Positions 1-7,224 of a stretch of DNA of 34,439 nucleotides are shown here, one piece after another. A model generated the notes under the pieces. The model was not told where the DNA came from and made no database searches. It saw only the letters and a program-made list of their open reading frames with translations. Every line of letters begins with the position of its first letter. Position 1 is the stretch's first letter. The position numbers and the translations under genes are program-made. Origin of the DNA: Actinomycetota bacterium (GTDB lineage Bacteria > Actinomycetota > AC-67); assembly GCA_040905475.1 (NCBI GenBank), contig JBBDRM010000139.1:1-34439 (forward strand), in the 5' to 3' direction.

Positions 1-3
1 GGC

Positions 4-486
4 TCACGGCGATGGCTGCGCCGCGTCGCGGCGGTCGGCGCGGAACGAGGCGATCGCCAGGAGCGCGGCGCCGATCACGACGCCGACGTCGGCGAGGTTG
101 AACGTCGGCCAGATGCGAAAGTCGATGAAGTCGATGACTCGCCCCCGGAACGGACCCGGCGGCCGGAAGAGCCGGTCGCCGAGGTTCCCCAGCGCCCCGC
201 CGAGCACCAGGCCGAGCGCGACGGCGTTCAACGTGTCGCGCACGCGCGGCGCGGTCGCGACGATCACCACGGCGATGATGATCGCCAGCACCGTGAACAC
301 GACCGGCGCACGCTGGAAGAGCCCGAACGCCGCGCCGGGATTGCGTTGCAACGTCCAGTGGAGAACACCGTCGACGACCGGGATCGACTCGCCGTCGTTC
401 AACGCCGACAGCGCGATGGCTTTGGTGATCTGATCCGCACCCACGGTCACGCCCGCGACGAGTGCGAGCAGGCGGCGCGGGTTCAC
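4..486 (-). CDS. lspA: Lipoprotein signal peptidase (signal peptidase II)
   Basis: This is an integral membrane aspartic protease that removes the signal peptide from diacylglyceryl-modified prolipoproteins. The 160-residue product shows the family blocks in order: NPGAAFG at about 49-55, GGALGNLGDR with catalytic D104, VIDFIDF at 118-123, and FNLADV with catalytic D133. Hydrophobic stretches near 6-16, 62-79, 86-100 and 132-147 fit the four membrane helices. I chose the GTG at 486 because the frame opens further upstream only inside the neighbouring gene, and this start gives the usual family length. No good ribosome binding site precedes it, so the exact start is uncertain. It begins 26 bases after the stop of the TraR/DksA-type gene and is probably cotranscribed with it. 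Only three bases of the window lie beyond its stop. Confidence 0.93.
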   Translation of the reverse strand: MNPRRLLALVAGVTVGADQITKAIALSALNDGESIPVVDGVLHWTLQRNPGAAFGLFQRAPVVFTVLAIIIAVVIVATAPRVRDTLNAVALGLVLGGALGNLGDRLFRPPGPFRGRVIDFIDFRIWPTFNLADVGVVIGAALLAIASFRADRRDAAQPSP

Positions 487-512
487 GGCGAGGAGCGACG
501 GGCGGCGCCGCG

Positions 513-1103
513 CTAGCGGACCCGCTCCTCTGCTTTCTTGCAGTCGATGCAGAGCACCGAGTACGGCAACGCCTTCAGGCGCGCCTTGTCGATCGGACGC
601 CCGCAGCGCTCGCATTCACCGTAGCTCCCGGCGTCCATGCGCTTCAACGCCGCCTCGACCTTCTCGAGCAGGTCGCGGATGTTGTTGCTGAGCGACAGAT
701 CGCGCTCGCGCTCGAAGGTGAAGGTTCCGGCGTCGGCAGACTCCTCGTCGAAGGACACCTCGCCGGAGAGGTCGGACTGCGACTGGTTGAACGTGCCTGC
801 TTCGAGCTCGGCCAGCTCCTTGCGATGGAGGTCTCGCGCCTCGTTCAGCTCCTTGCGGATCGCCTCGAGCTCGGTTGGGGTCAGTCCCGCAGCGTTGCCC
901 TTGCGCTTACGGGGTGGAGCGACCGGTTTGGCGGGGGGCGCGACCGGTTTGGCGGCCGCGGCCGGTTTCGGAGGAGCCGCGGGCTTCGCGGCGGTCGGGG
1001 CGCGCTTCGCGGCACCCTTCGGCCGGGGCTTGGTTTCGGCCTTCTTCGCCGGTGCCGGCTTCGCGGGTTTCTTGGGTGCCGCCTTCTTGGCGGGGCGAGC
1101 CAC
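513..1103 (-). CDS. TraR/DksA family zinc-finger protein with an Ala/Pro/Lys-rich N-terminus
   Basis: The 196-residue protein has two parts. Residues 1-70 are a low-complexity Lys/Ala/Pro tail, probably disordered and basic. From about 73 on there is a coiled-coil-like helical region (LTPTELEAIRKEL onward), then a C4 zinc finger with C164, C167, C185 and C188 (CERCGRPI and CIDCKK). This is the C-terminal zinc finger of the DksA/TraR family, whose studied members bind the RNA polymerase secondary channel. Whether this one acts on transcription is inferred. The GTG at 1103 is chosen because GAAGGGAG lies 4-5 bases upstream on the minus strand and an actinobacterial-type promoter sits just before it. 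The open frame continues to 1487, but that extension is Arg-rich and not family-like. TraR/DksA-type genes are often found beside lspA and ileS in this phylum. Confidence 0.85.
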   Translation of the reverse strand: MARPAKKAAPKKPAKPAPAKKAETKPRPKGAAKRAPTAAKPAAPPKPAAAAKPVAPPAKPVAPPRKRKGNAAGLTPTELEAIRKELNEARDLHRKELAELEAGTFNQSQSDLSGEVSFDEESADAGTFTFERERDLSLSNNIRDLLEKVEAALKRMDAGSYGECERCGRPIDKARLKALPYSVLCIDCKKAEERVR

Positions 1104-1158
1104 GAGGCTCCCTTCCAGGACTCGTCGGATGCCGGGGTCCCCCGGCGCAGAGCGCTGT

Positions 1159-1187
1159 AGGGTAACGCCCGCCCTGGGGGGTGTCAA
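1159..1187 (-). promoter_or_regulatory. Promoter of the TraR/DksA-lspA unit
   Basis: On the minus strand TTGACA (plus 1182-1187) is followed after exactly 17 bases by TACCCT (plus 1159-1164). This matches the TTGACN-N17-TANNNT pattern of housekeeping sigma factors in actinobacteria. Transcription would begin near 1152, leaving a leader of about 50 bases before the GTG at 1103. Confidence 0.65.
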
Positions 1188-1328
1188 CCAGTTCCCGCAG
1201 GTCACGGGGGGTTGTGCAGCTTCCGCTCCCCGCGTTTTCCCGATCCGGCCGCGAGCCGCTCGGCTACCCGCCGACGCGGACTTCCGGCCGTTTCGCCCGA
1301 CACGAAAAGCCGTTCCGAGCGCGACGTC

Positions 1329-1480
1329 GCGCCGGAGATACGGCTCAAGCGCGAGGGCGACACCCGAGCGCCGATCACGCCCCGGCGCGAGGAACGCGGA
1401 GGCACGTGCAGGCGAAGCACCGGGCCGTCGCTGCCGTCCTCGACGACGTCGGCGACGTCGCCCTTTATCGACCGAGGAGC
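1329..1480 (+). promoter_or_regulatory. Possible T-box-like leader of ileS
   Basis: The 395-base gap between the divergent TraR gene and ileS contains no gene. Its ileS-proximal part can fold into a short stem I-like element: GCGCCGG at 1329-1335 pairs with CCGGCGC at 1382-1388. Inside it, GCGC at 1349-1352 pairs with GCGC at 1368-1371, flanked by tandem GA steps and capped by GGG/CCC with the loop CGACA. The isoleucine codon ATC at 1374-1376 lies unpaired on the 3' side, where a T-box specifier would be. A GAGGAG follows at 1474-1479. T-box leaders with very short stem I before ileS are known in actinobacteria. Against this, the diagnostic TGGNACCGCG element is not intact; the nearest match is GCACCG near 1417-1422. 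This is a candidate only. Confidence 0.4.
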
Positions 1481-1498
1481 TCCCCACCGCCCGATATC

Positions 1499-4438
1499 AT
1501 GGCCCGCATGCCCGTCTTCCGCGCGGTCGGATCGCAGGTCGACATGCCCGCGCTCGAGGTCCAGATCCTCGAGCGGTGGCGCGACAAGGACGTGTTCGCC
1601 CGCTCCGTCGCTGCCCGCGAGGGAGCCGACGAGTACGTCGTCTACGAAGGTCCGCCGACGGCGAACGGGCGGCCCGGCGTGCACCACGTCCTGGCTCGCG
1701 TCTTCAAGGACATCTATCCGCGCTACAAGACGATGCGCGGCTACTCCGTTCCCCGCCGCGGAGGCTGGGACTGCCACGGCCTTCCGGTCGAACTCGAGAT
1801 CGAGAAGGAGCTCGGCCTCAAGTCCAAGCGAGACATCGAGGCGTACGGCATCGACAAGTTCAACGCGCGGTGCCGCGAGAGCGTCCTGCGCTACGTATCC
1901 GACTGGGAGCGCCTCACCGAGCGGATCGCCTACTGGACCGACCTCGGCGACGCGTACCAGACGATGTCGAACGACTACATCGAGAGCGTCTGGTGGTCGC
2001 TGAAGAAGATCTACGACCAGGGGCTGCTGTACGAGGACTTCAAGGTCGTCCCCTACTGCCCGCGTTGCGGCACCCCGCTGTCGGATCACGAGGTCGCCAT
2101 GGGATACGAGACGGTGACCGATCCCAGCGTGTACGTGCGCTTCCCGCTCGAGGGCGAGGAGAACACGTCGCTGCTCGTGTGGACGACGACACCGTGGACG
2201 CTGTTGTCGAACGCAGCCGTCGCGATCAATCCCGAAGTTCCGTACGTGGCGGTCGAACACGAAGGCGAGCGGCTCATCCTTGCCGAGCCGCTGGTGCGTC
2301 GCGTCCTCGGCCAGGACGCGAAGGTCGTCGAGCACTTCGACGCGGGGTCCCTCGAAGGCCGCTCCTACGAGCCGCCCTTCCGGTTCGCACAGCCCACCGA
2401 GCGGGCCTGGTACGTCGTCGCAGCCGAGTTCGTCACGACAGAGGACGGAACCGGGATCGTCCACATGGCGCCGGCGTACGGCGCCGAGGACCTGGCGGTA
2501 GGCCGTGAGAACGGCCTCCCGGTGATCCACCTCGTCGACGAGGAAGGGAAGTTCACCGCACAGGTCGCGCCGTGGGCGGGCCGGTTCGTGAAGGAAGCCG
2601 ACACCGACATCATCGCCGACCTCGACGCGCGCGGGCTGCTGTTCCGCGCAGAGACGATCGAGCACACGTATCCGTTGTGCTGGCGGTGCAAGACGCCGCT
2701 CCTCTACTACGCGCGGACCTCCTGGTACATCCGCACCACGGAGCGCAAGAAGGATCTGCTGGCCTCGAACGAGGCGGTGAACTGGTACCCCGACCACATC
2801 AAGCACGGGCGCTTCGGGGACTGGCTCGCCAACAACATCGATTGGTCGCTGTCCCGCAACCGCTACTGGGGAACGCCACTGCCGGTGTGGCGTTGCCCGC
2901 AGGACCACGTCGTGTGTATCGGTGAGGTCGCCGACCTCGCCGAGCGCGCGGGCCGCGACCTGTCCGGCCTCGATCTGCATCGTCCTTCGATCGACGAGGT
3001 CACGTTCGGCTGCACCGAGTGCGGCGGCGAGATGCGGCGTGTCCGAGAGGTGATCGATGCCTGGTACGACTCCGGCTCGATGCCCTTCGCGCAGTGGCAC
3101 TATCCGTTCGAGCGCGAGGACGTCTTCGAGCGCCGGTTCCCCGCCGACTACATCTGCGAAGGCATCGACCAGACCCGCGGGTGGTTCTACTCGCTGCTCG
3201 CGATCGGAACGCTTCTCTGGGAACAATCCGCGTACAAGAACTGCGTCTGCCTCGGGCTGATCGTCCAAGAAGACGGCCGGAAGATGTCGAAGTCGCTCGG
3301 AAACGTGCTGGACCCCTGGGAGATCATCGACAAGTTCGGCGCCGACGCGCTTCGTTGGTTCTTCTTCACCGCGGGGAACCCGTGGGCCACCCGCCGCGTC
3401 GGTTTCGAAACGATCGCCGAGGTCCAGCGCGGTTTCCAGCGCATGCTCTGGAACGTGTACTCCTTCTACACGCTGTACGCGAACACCGAGAACATCGACC
3501 CGACGACCGCCAGCGTCCCGGTGGCCGAACGCCACGAGCTCGATCGGTGGCTGCTCGCCGAGCTGCACGACACCGTGCGGACGGCCACCGCAGGCCTCGA
3601 AGGCTACGACTGCACCGCATCCGGGCGGCGGATCGCGGCGTTCGTCGAGGACCTGTCGAACTGGTACGTGCGTCGCTCGCGCCGGCGCTTTTACGCGAAG
3701 GAGACCTCCGAGCGCGACAAGGTCGGCGCTCACGCGACGCTCTATGAGTCCTTGAAGGCGCTCGCCCTCCTGCTGGCGCCGTTCACGCCATTCGTGGCCG
3801 ACGAGATATGGGACAACATCGTCTGCTCCGTTCGACCCGAGGCTCCCGACAGCGTCCACCTCGCCGACTGGCCGGGGTTCGACGAGTCGCTGATCGACGA
3901 AGAACTGCGCACCTCGATGGCCGCCGCCCGCCGAGCGGTGACGCTCGGGCTGCAGGCGCGCGAACAAGCCAAGATCAAGGTTCGCCAGCCGCTCGCCCGC
4001 GTGCTCATCATCGGCACAGGCGCCGACCAGGCCATCCGTCACGCCGCGATCATCGCGGAGGAGCTGAACGTCAAGATCGTCGAGGTCCTCGCCAACGCAC
4101 CGACGGAGGAAGACTGGGTAACGGCCGCCGACGGAGGCTTGACCGTCGCGATCGACACGCGCATGACGCCGGAGTTGCTCGGCGAGGGGATGGCCCGCGA
4201 ACTGTCGCGCGCGGTTCAGAATCTCCGGAAGAAGTCGGGGCTGGCGGTCTCAGACCGGATCCACCTCGGGATCGAGGCGCCCGCCGAGGCGTGGGAGGCG
4301 ATCGAGCCGCACCTCGACTGGCTCGCCTCAGAGACGCTCGCGACGTCGATCGTTCGCGTCCCCGTCGAGGAACCCGAAGGCAAAGCCGACGTCACCGTGG
4401 ACGGCTTGCGCATCACGATCTCCCTGCGGCGCGCGTGA
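1499..4438 (+). CDS. ileS: Isoleucyl-tRNA synthetase, type 2, with a swapped HIGH motif
   Basis: This enzyme charges tRNA-Ile with isoleucine in the cytosol. The 979-residue product has the class I Rossmann fold with the signature region PPTANGRPGVHHVLAR at about 52-67, the block WDCHGLPVE near 90, and KMSKS at 595-599. It has a CP1 editing domain (TTPWTLLSN and GTGIVHMAPAYG), an internal Cys pair motif CPRCGTPLSDHE as in type 2 (eukaryote-like) IleRS, and a C-terminal anticodon-binding region. The class I HxGH signature reads G60-V61-H62-H63, so the first and third positions are exchanged (see findings). The ATG at 1499 is chosen because family homology begins there. GAGGAG at 1474-1479 is 19 bases away, too far for a normal binding site, so initiation may depend on the leader. 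The stop overlaps the next start by four bases (GTGA). Confidence 0.96.
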   Translation: MARMPVFRAVGSQVDMPALEVQILERWRDKDVFARSVAAREGADEYVVYEGPPTANGRPGVHHVLARVFKDIYPRYKTMRGYSVPRRGGWDCHGLPVELEIEKELGLKSKRDIEAYGIDKFNARCRESVLRYVSDWERLTERIAYWTDLGDAYQTMSNDYIESVWWSLKKIYDQGLLYEDFKVVPYCPRCGTPLSDHEVAMGYETVTDPSVYVRFPLEGEENTSLLVWTTTPWTLLSNAAVAINPEVPYVAVEHEGERLILAEPLVRRVLGQDAKVVEHFDAGSLEGRSYEPPFRFAQPTERAWYVVAAEFVTTEDGTGIVHMAPAYGAEDLAVGRENGLPVIHLVDEEGKFTAQVAPWAGRFVKEADTDIIADLDARGLLFRAETIEHTYPLCWRCKTPLLYYARTSWYIRTTERKKDLLASNEAVNWYPDHIKHGRFGDWLANNIDWSLSRNRYWGTPLPVWRCPQDHVVCIGEVADLAERAGRDLSGLDLHRPSIDEVTFGCTECGGEMRRVREVIDAWYDSGSMPFAQWHYPFEREDVFERRFPADYICEGIDQTRGWFYSLLAIGTLLWEQSAYKNCVCLGLIVQEDGRKMSKSLGNVLDPWEIIDKFGADALRWFFFTAGNPWATRRVGFETIAEVQRGFQRMLWNVYSFYTLYANTENIDPTTASVPVAERHELDRWLLAELHDTVRTATAGLEGYDCTASGRRIAAFVEDLSNWYVRRSRRRFYAKETSERDKVGAHATLYESLKALALLLAPFTPFVADEIWDNIVCSVRPEAPDSVHLADWPGFDESLIDEELRTSMAAARRAVTLGLQAREQAKIKVRQPLARVLIIGTGADQAIRHAAIIAEELNVKIVEVLANAPTEEDWVTAADGGLTVAIDTRMTPELLGEGMARELSRAVQNLRKKSGLAVSDRIHLGIEAPAEAWEAIEPHLDWLASETLATSIVRVPVEEPEGKADVTVDGLRITISLRRA

Positions 4439-4794
4439 GCGCAGTCGCGCGAGCGCTCTCGTACCTCTGGGCGCTTCCCGGAACGCTGGTGGGTCTCCTC
4501 GTCGGCGCGACCACGATCAGCGTCCCACGCGTCCGCGACGGCGTGCTCGCGTTCTCCAGCGGCCGAGGGTTCGGCGCTCTCCACCGCCGCATGGGATTCG
4601 CCGCGATCACGCTCGGACACGTCGTGATCGCGAATCGTCCGCTCGACGACCGTCTGTGGGCGCACGAGCTGGTTCACGTGCGCCAGTGGGAGCTCCTCGG
4701 ACCGGTGATGCTCCTCGCCTATCCTCTCGCCAGCATCGTCGGCTACCGGCGGAACCCCTTCGAGGCCGCTGCACGTCGTAAGGCCGGGTTCTGA
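4435..4794 (+). CDS. Small membrane-associated protein with a HELVH metal-binding-like motif
   Basis: The 119-residue protein begins at a GTG that overlaps the ileS stop by four bases, and its own stop overlaps the next ATG by one base (TGATG), so it is translationally coupled to both neighbours. The N-terminus (YLWALPGTLVGLLVGA, about 10-25) is hydrophobic. Residues 77-84 read HELVHVRQ, the HExxH arrangement of zinc metallopeptidases, and another hydrophobic stretch follows at about 87-101 (LGPVMLLAYPLASIV), then RRNPFEAAARR. Similar uncharacterised proteins with a HE[VL]xHVRQ[YW]E motif occur in many bacteria. No downstream third zinc ligand is obvious, and the protein is short for a protease. 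I assign no function. The overlaps suggest it is expressed with ileS and the YchF-like gene. Confidence 0.8.
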   Translation: MSAVARALSYLWALPGTLVGLLVGATTISVPRVRDGVLAFSSGRGFGALHRRMGFAAITLGHVVIANRPLDDRLWAHELVHVRQWELLGPVMLLAYPLASIVGYRRNPFEAAARRKAGF

Positions 4795-5810
4795 TGCGGT
4801 CGGTCGGGATCGTCGGGTTGCCGGGCGCCGGAGCGACGACGATCTTCACCGCGCTCACCGCCGCCGAGGGATCCGCGTCGCAACGGACGCACCAGGCCGT
4901 CGTCCCGGTGCCCGACGAACGCTTGGACGTCCTCGGAAAGCTGCATTCCTCGAAGAAGATCGTGTACGCGTCCCTGCGGTTCGTCGAGGTTTCGGGGTTG
5001 GTTCGGCGAGGGTCCCGCGGCGCCGGCTCTTTGTCCGCCGAGCTGCTCGGGAACCTGCGCGAGGCCGACGCGCTCCTCGAAGTGGTCCGCGCGTACCCGG
5101 GCGCGGAGCCGGCGGATCCGGCGCGTGAGCTCGAGGAGCTGGAGCTCGAGCTGACGATCGCGGACCTCGCCGTGATCGAAGGGAAGCTTGAGCGCGACAC
5201 GAAGGCCGCGCGCTTCGACGCCGATGCGAAGCGGCTGATCCCGGCCCTCGAACGTGCGAAGGAGACGCTCGAGGCGGGAAAGCCCCTGCGGGGCATCGAG
5301 TGGTCGCCCGAAGAGCATCGGGACCTCACGACGCTCGCGCCGCTCACGCTGAAACCCGCCGTGGTGGTGGCGAATGCCGGCGAGGGCGGCGCCGAAGGGA
5401 CACTCCCGGACGGCGCGGTCGTGGTCGCCGGAGCGCTCGAGGCGGAGGTCGCCGGCCTCGAGCCGGTCGATGCCGCGGAGTTGCTGTCGTCCTACGGTCT
5501 TACCGGCCGCGGGATCGACCGGGTGATCCGCGAGGTGTACACCAAACTCGACCTGGTCACGTTCCTGACGGCCGGGGAGAAAGAGTCGCACGCGTGGGAG
5601 GTGCATCGGGGCGCGACCGCCCCGGAAGCCGCCGGCGCGATCCACTCGGACTTCCAGCGCGGTTTCATCCGCGCAGAAGTCGTCGCCTACGACGAGCTCG
5701 TTGCGGCCGGCTCCTGGAACCAGGCCAAATCGAAGGGCCTCGTCCGCCAGGAAGGAAAGGCGTACGTCGTCCGCGAAGGCGACGTCGTCGAGTTCCGCTT
5801 CGCGGTCTGA
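4794..5810 (+). CDS. YchF/OBG-like protein with a degenerate GTP-binding site
   Basis: The 338-residue product aligns along its length with YchF-type translation-factor GTPases. It has a G-domain at 4-200, a helical insert rich in Glu/Leu at about 85-165, and a C-terminal TGS (DUF933) domain near 255-338 with FLTAGEKESHAWEV, the DFQRGFIRAEVV segment and the closing GDVVEFRF. The nucleotide site is altered. The P-loop reads GLPGAGATT (8-16), with Ala14 where canonical YchF has the Walker A lysine (GLPNVGKST). The G3 block reads VEVSG instead of VDIAG, and the base-recognition NVDE is NAGE. It may have lost nucleotide hydrolysis or binding and act as a ribosome-associated scaffold; that is inference. 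The ATG overlaps the previous stop by one base. Its stop lies nine bases from the stop of the convergent response-regulator gene. Confidence 0.85.
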   Translation: MRSVGIVGLPGAGATTIFTALTAAEGSASQRTHQAVVPVPDERLDVLGKLHSSKKIVYASLRFVEVSGLVRRGSRGAGSLSAELLGNLREADALLEVVRAYPGAEPADPARELEELELELTIADLAVIEGKLERDTKAARFDADAKRLIPALERAKETLEAGKPLRGIEWSPEEHRDLTTLAPLTLKPAVVVANAGEGGAEGTLPDGAVVVAGALEAEVAGLEPVDAAELLSSYGLTGRGIDRVIREVYTKLDLVTFLTAGEKESHAWEVHRGATAPEAAGAIHSDFQRGFIRAEVVAYDELVAAGSWNQAKSKGLVRQEGKAYVVREGDVVEFRFAV

Positions 5811-5819
5811 GCGGCCGCG

Positions 5820-6266
5820 CTACTGTTCGAGCGACTGAAGCTTGCCGATGAGGCGGGCGAGATCCTCGGGATGGGCTCGCCGGGCGAGCACGTCCTCCGG
5901 CGCCTCCTGGAGCACGGCTTCCACCGACCGCACGATCGCGTCCGCGTCGAACGGCTTGGCGACGTGCTCGGCCACGCCTTCGGACTGGCCCCGCTCGAGC
6001 GACTCGGCGTCCGACATCGCCGACACGATGATGACGCGAACCTTCGAGCGGAGGCCGCGGTTGCGGAGCTCCTCGAGGAAGCGCCAGCCATCCATCTGCG
6101 GCATGGCGAGGTCGAGCAGGATGACGTCGGGCAGCTCCTGTTCAACGGACGCGAGCGCCTCGACTCCGTCCGATGCCGTGTCGACGTCGTGGCCTTCCTG
6201 CGAAAGGATGGCTTGCATCAACAGGCGGATCGCCGGCTCATCGTCCACGACGAGCAGCTTCGCCAT
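5820..6266 (-). CDS. CheY-like single-domain response regulator
   Basis: The 148-residue protein is a receiver domain with the expected active site: D8-D9 (VVDDEP), phospho-acceptor D52 (LLDLAMPQMDG), S82 in the T/S switch position (IIVSAMSD), and K104 (VAKPFDAD). A short helical tail of about 30 residues follows; there is no DNA-binding or enzymatic output domain. It would act by binding a partner when phosphorylated. The start is clear: GGAGGAGAGG lies three bases before the ATG. It has its own FliA/SigD/WhiG-type promoter and a structured leader, which suggests a link to motility or developmental control rather than constitutive expression with the dcw genes. No cognate kinase lies in the window. 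Before the islet inserted it would have been next to the membrane protein gene at 9810-10394. Confidence 0.93.
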   Translation of the reverse strand: MAKLLVVDDEPAIRLLMQAILSQEGHDVDTASDGVEALASVEQELPDVILLDLAMPQMDGWRFLEELRNRGLRSKVRVIIVSAMSDAESLERGQSEGVAEHVAKPFDADAIVRSVEAVLQEAPEDVLARRAHPEDLARLIGKLQSLEQ

Positions 6267-6294
6267 GTACCTCTCCTCCCGTCAAACATCGAAA

Positions 6295-6339
6295 GCCGGA
6301 CCCCGCCGTGGGGATCCGGCCGCTCGGCTGCAAGCAGCC
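6295..6339 (-). promoter_or_regulatory. Two hairpins in the response-regulator leader
   Basis: In the region transcribed ahead of the response regulator, GGCTGC/GCAGCC (plus 6326-6339) form a perfect six-base stem with a two-base loop. Then GCCGGACCCC/GGGGATCCGGC (plus 6295-6320) form a ten-base stem with one bulged base. No run of T follows on the minus strand, so a structured 5' untranslated region is more likely than a terminator. I do not recognise a known riboswitch here. Confidence 0.45.
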
Positions 6340-6349
6340 TCGTTTGGAA

Positions 6350-6377
6350 GTATCGGCGTTTCGGACGAAGGTCTTTA
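6350..6377 (-). promoter_or_regulatory. FliA/SigD/WhiG-type promoter for the response regulator
   Basis: On the minus strand TAAA (plus 6374-6377), a 16-base spacer and GCCGATAC (plus 6350-6357) match the TAAA-N14-16-GCCGATAA pattern of sigma-28 family promoters (FliA, SigD, WhiG). Transcription would begin near 6342, about 75 bases before the ATG. The promoter lies outside the islet, on the response-regulator side of the repeat at 6430, so the insertion did not separate it from its gene. Confidence 0.6.
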
Positions 6378-6429
6378 CCGGTGCAGGCAGCCGGTGAGAA
6401 GAGAACGTGCGATGGGAGGAGAAAACTAG

Positions 6430-6449
6430 GGTTTGCAGGTCGCGCAGGG
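6430..6449 (-). repeat. Attachment-site-like repeat, distal copy (original 3' end of target gene)
   Basis: The minus strand reads CCCTGCGCGACCTGCAAACC followed by CTAG, that is, codons for P-C-A-T-C-K-P and a TAG stop. There is no open upstream coding continuation related to the target gene: the codons before it (plus 6450 onward) do not encode the expected GYK. It is best read as the displaced original 3' end of the gene now at 9810-10394. It differs from the partner copy only at the third base of an Ala codon. Confidence 0.65.
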
Positions 6450-6587
6450 AGAAATCGGGCTTAGGCGATTCCGCTTCGTCTCGCCCGGTTGGGTGACGTG
6501 CGGCGATGACTGAGAAGGGACAAGGCGACACGCCACGGGTCAACGCTCATGTTGACCGGGCGTTCACCGCGTTCCGAAATGTGACTA
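6450..6587. other. Left inner arm of the islet with a GTTGACC inverted repeat
   Basis: No gene is supported in these 138 bases. GGTCAAC at 6538-6544 and GTTGACC at 6551-6557 form a perfect seven-base inverted repeat with a six-base spacer, about 90 bases inside the attachment-like repeat. The same heptamer occurs twice, as a direct repeat, at the other end of the islet. The layout recalls arm-type recombinase or accessory-factor sites, although a regulator operator is also possible. Confidence 0.4.
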
Positions 6588-7043
6588 TCACACCGCGCCT
6601 GGGAAGCTAACGATCCACCCCAGGTCGGGATTCGAATAGTAGTCCTTTGGCTCTAGCCCGAGCTCACGACTCACCTCGCGGCGAAAACGATCAAGATCCT
6701 TCGGCCCGTAGCGTTGAACTGGGGCGTCAGGGCCACGCAACCCAGTGGCAGCAGCGAACGCGGCGAAGAGCTCGTTAGGGTTGTCGCAGTAGAGGATGAT
6801 CAAGTTCATGGCCTCGTGCGCCAAAGACAGATCCCACTCGTGCGGACGGACTGGCGGCTTTCCCTCCCAGTCGGAGTTTGAGTAGATGTGGTCGATCACC
6901 GTTAGAGCTTTATGAAGGGCTTCTCTGCGGTGCCGCATGACTTCATGGTGTCGCGCAGCTCGAGAGTCCAGGAACCGAAGCACAGCCTGAGTGATAAGCG
7001 CGAGACCGCTGCTAACCACGGCCGTAATCAGAGCTACTTTCAT
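6588..7043 (-). CDS. Islet protein A: N-terminally membrane-anchored protein of unknown function
   Basis: The 151-residue product has one predicted membrane segment at about 3-24 (VALITAVVSSGLALITQAVLRFL). It is followed by a basic, helical region rich in His and Arg (SRAARHHEVMRHRREALHKAL) and a cytosolic domain with no motif I recognise, ending in SNPDLGWIVSFPGAV. The ATG at 7043 is chosen because a GGGGGG tract lies just upstream and the longer open frame has no membrane-protein-like N-terminus. Short proteins with one membrane helix followed by a charged helix are common in phage and defence islets, but I cannot assign a role. It is divergent from protein B across a 181-base intergenic region. 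Confidence 0.7.
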   Translation of the reverse strand: MKVALITAVVSSGLALITQAVLRFLDSRAARHHEVMRHRREALHKALTVIDHIYSNSDWEGKPPVRPHEWDLSLAHEAMNLIILYCDNPNELFAAFAAATGLRGPDAPVQRYGPKDLDRFRREVSRELGLEPKDYYSNPDLGWIVSFPGAV

Positions 7044-7224
7044 CTTCCCCCCAATAGCCAATCTTTGACCTGCGGTACGCCCTCGTAGGATGCTTCCCGC
7101 CAAGGGCCACGGTCGCACCCGAAGAGCCGAAATACCGGGCTGCCCTCGGTGCCAACCTGGAAGAACTAGCACTACACGCTCGATAGGGTAGACAATCTTG
7201 GCGACTTGGAAGGTGGAGAAGCCA

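Noticed and set aside
1202-4042. A 946-codon open frame on the minus strand opposite ileS
   Set aside because: It is the mirror of a GC-rich coding gene. The protein is Arg/Asp/Val-biased with no recognisable domain, while the plus frame encodes a complete IleRS.
6295-6320. c-di-GMP riboswitch in the response-regulator leader
   Set aside because: The conserved GEMM core and tetraloop-receptor sequences are not present; only generic hairpins are.
6427-6560. Degenerate second copy of the 9810-10394 gene as the source of the repeat
   Set aside because: Only the final 20 bases match. The codons just before the repeat give no trace of the GYK or His/Cys region, and the break is abrupt, which fits an attachment site better than gene decay.
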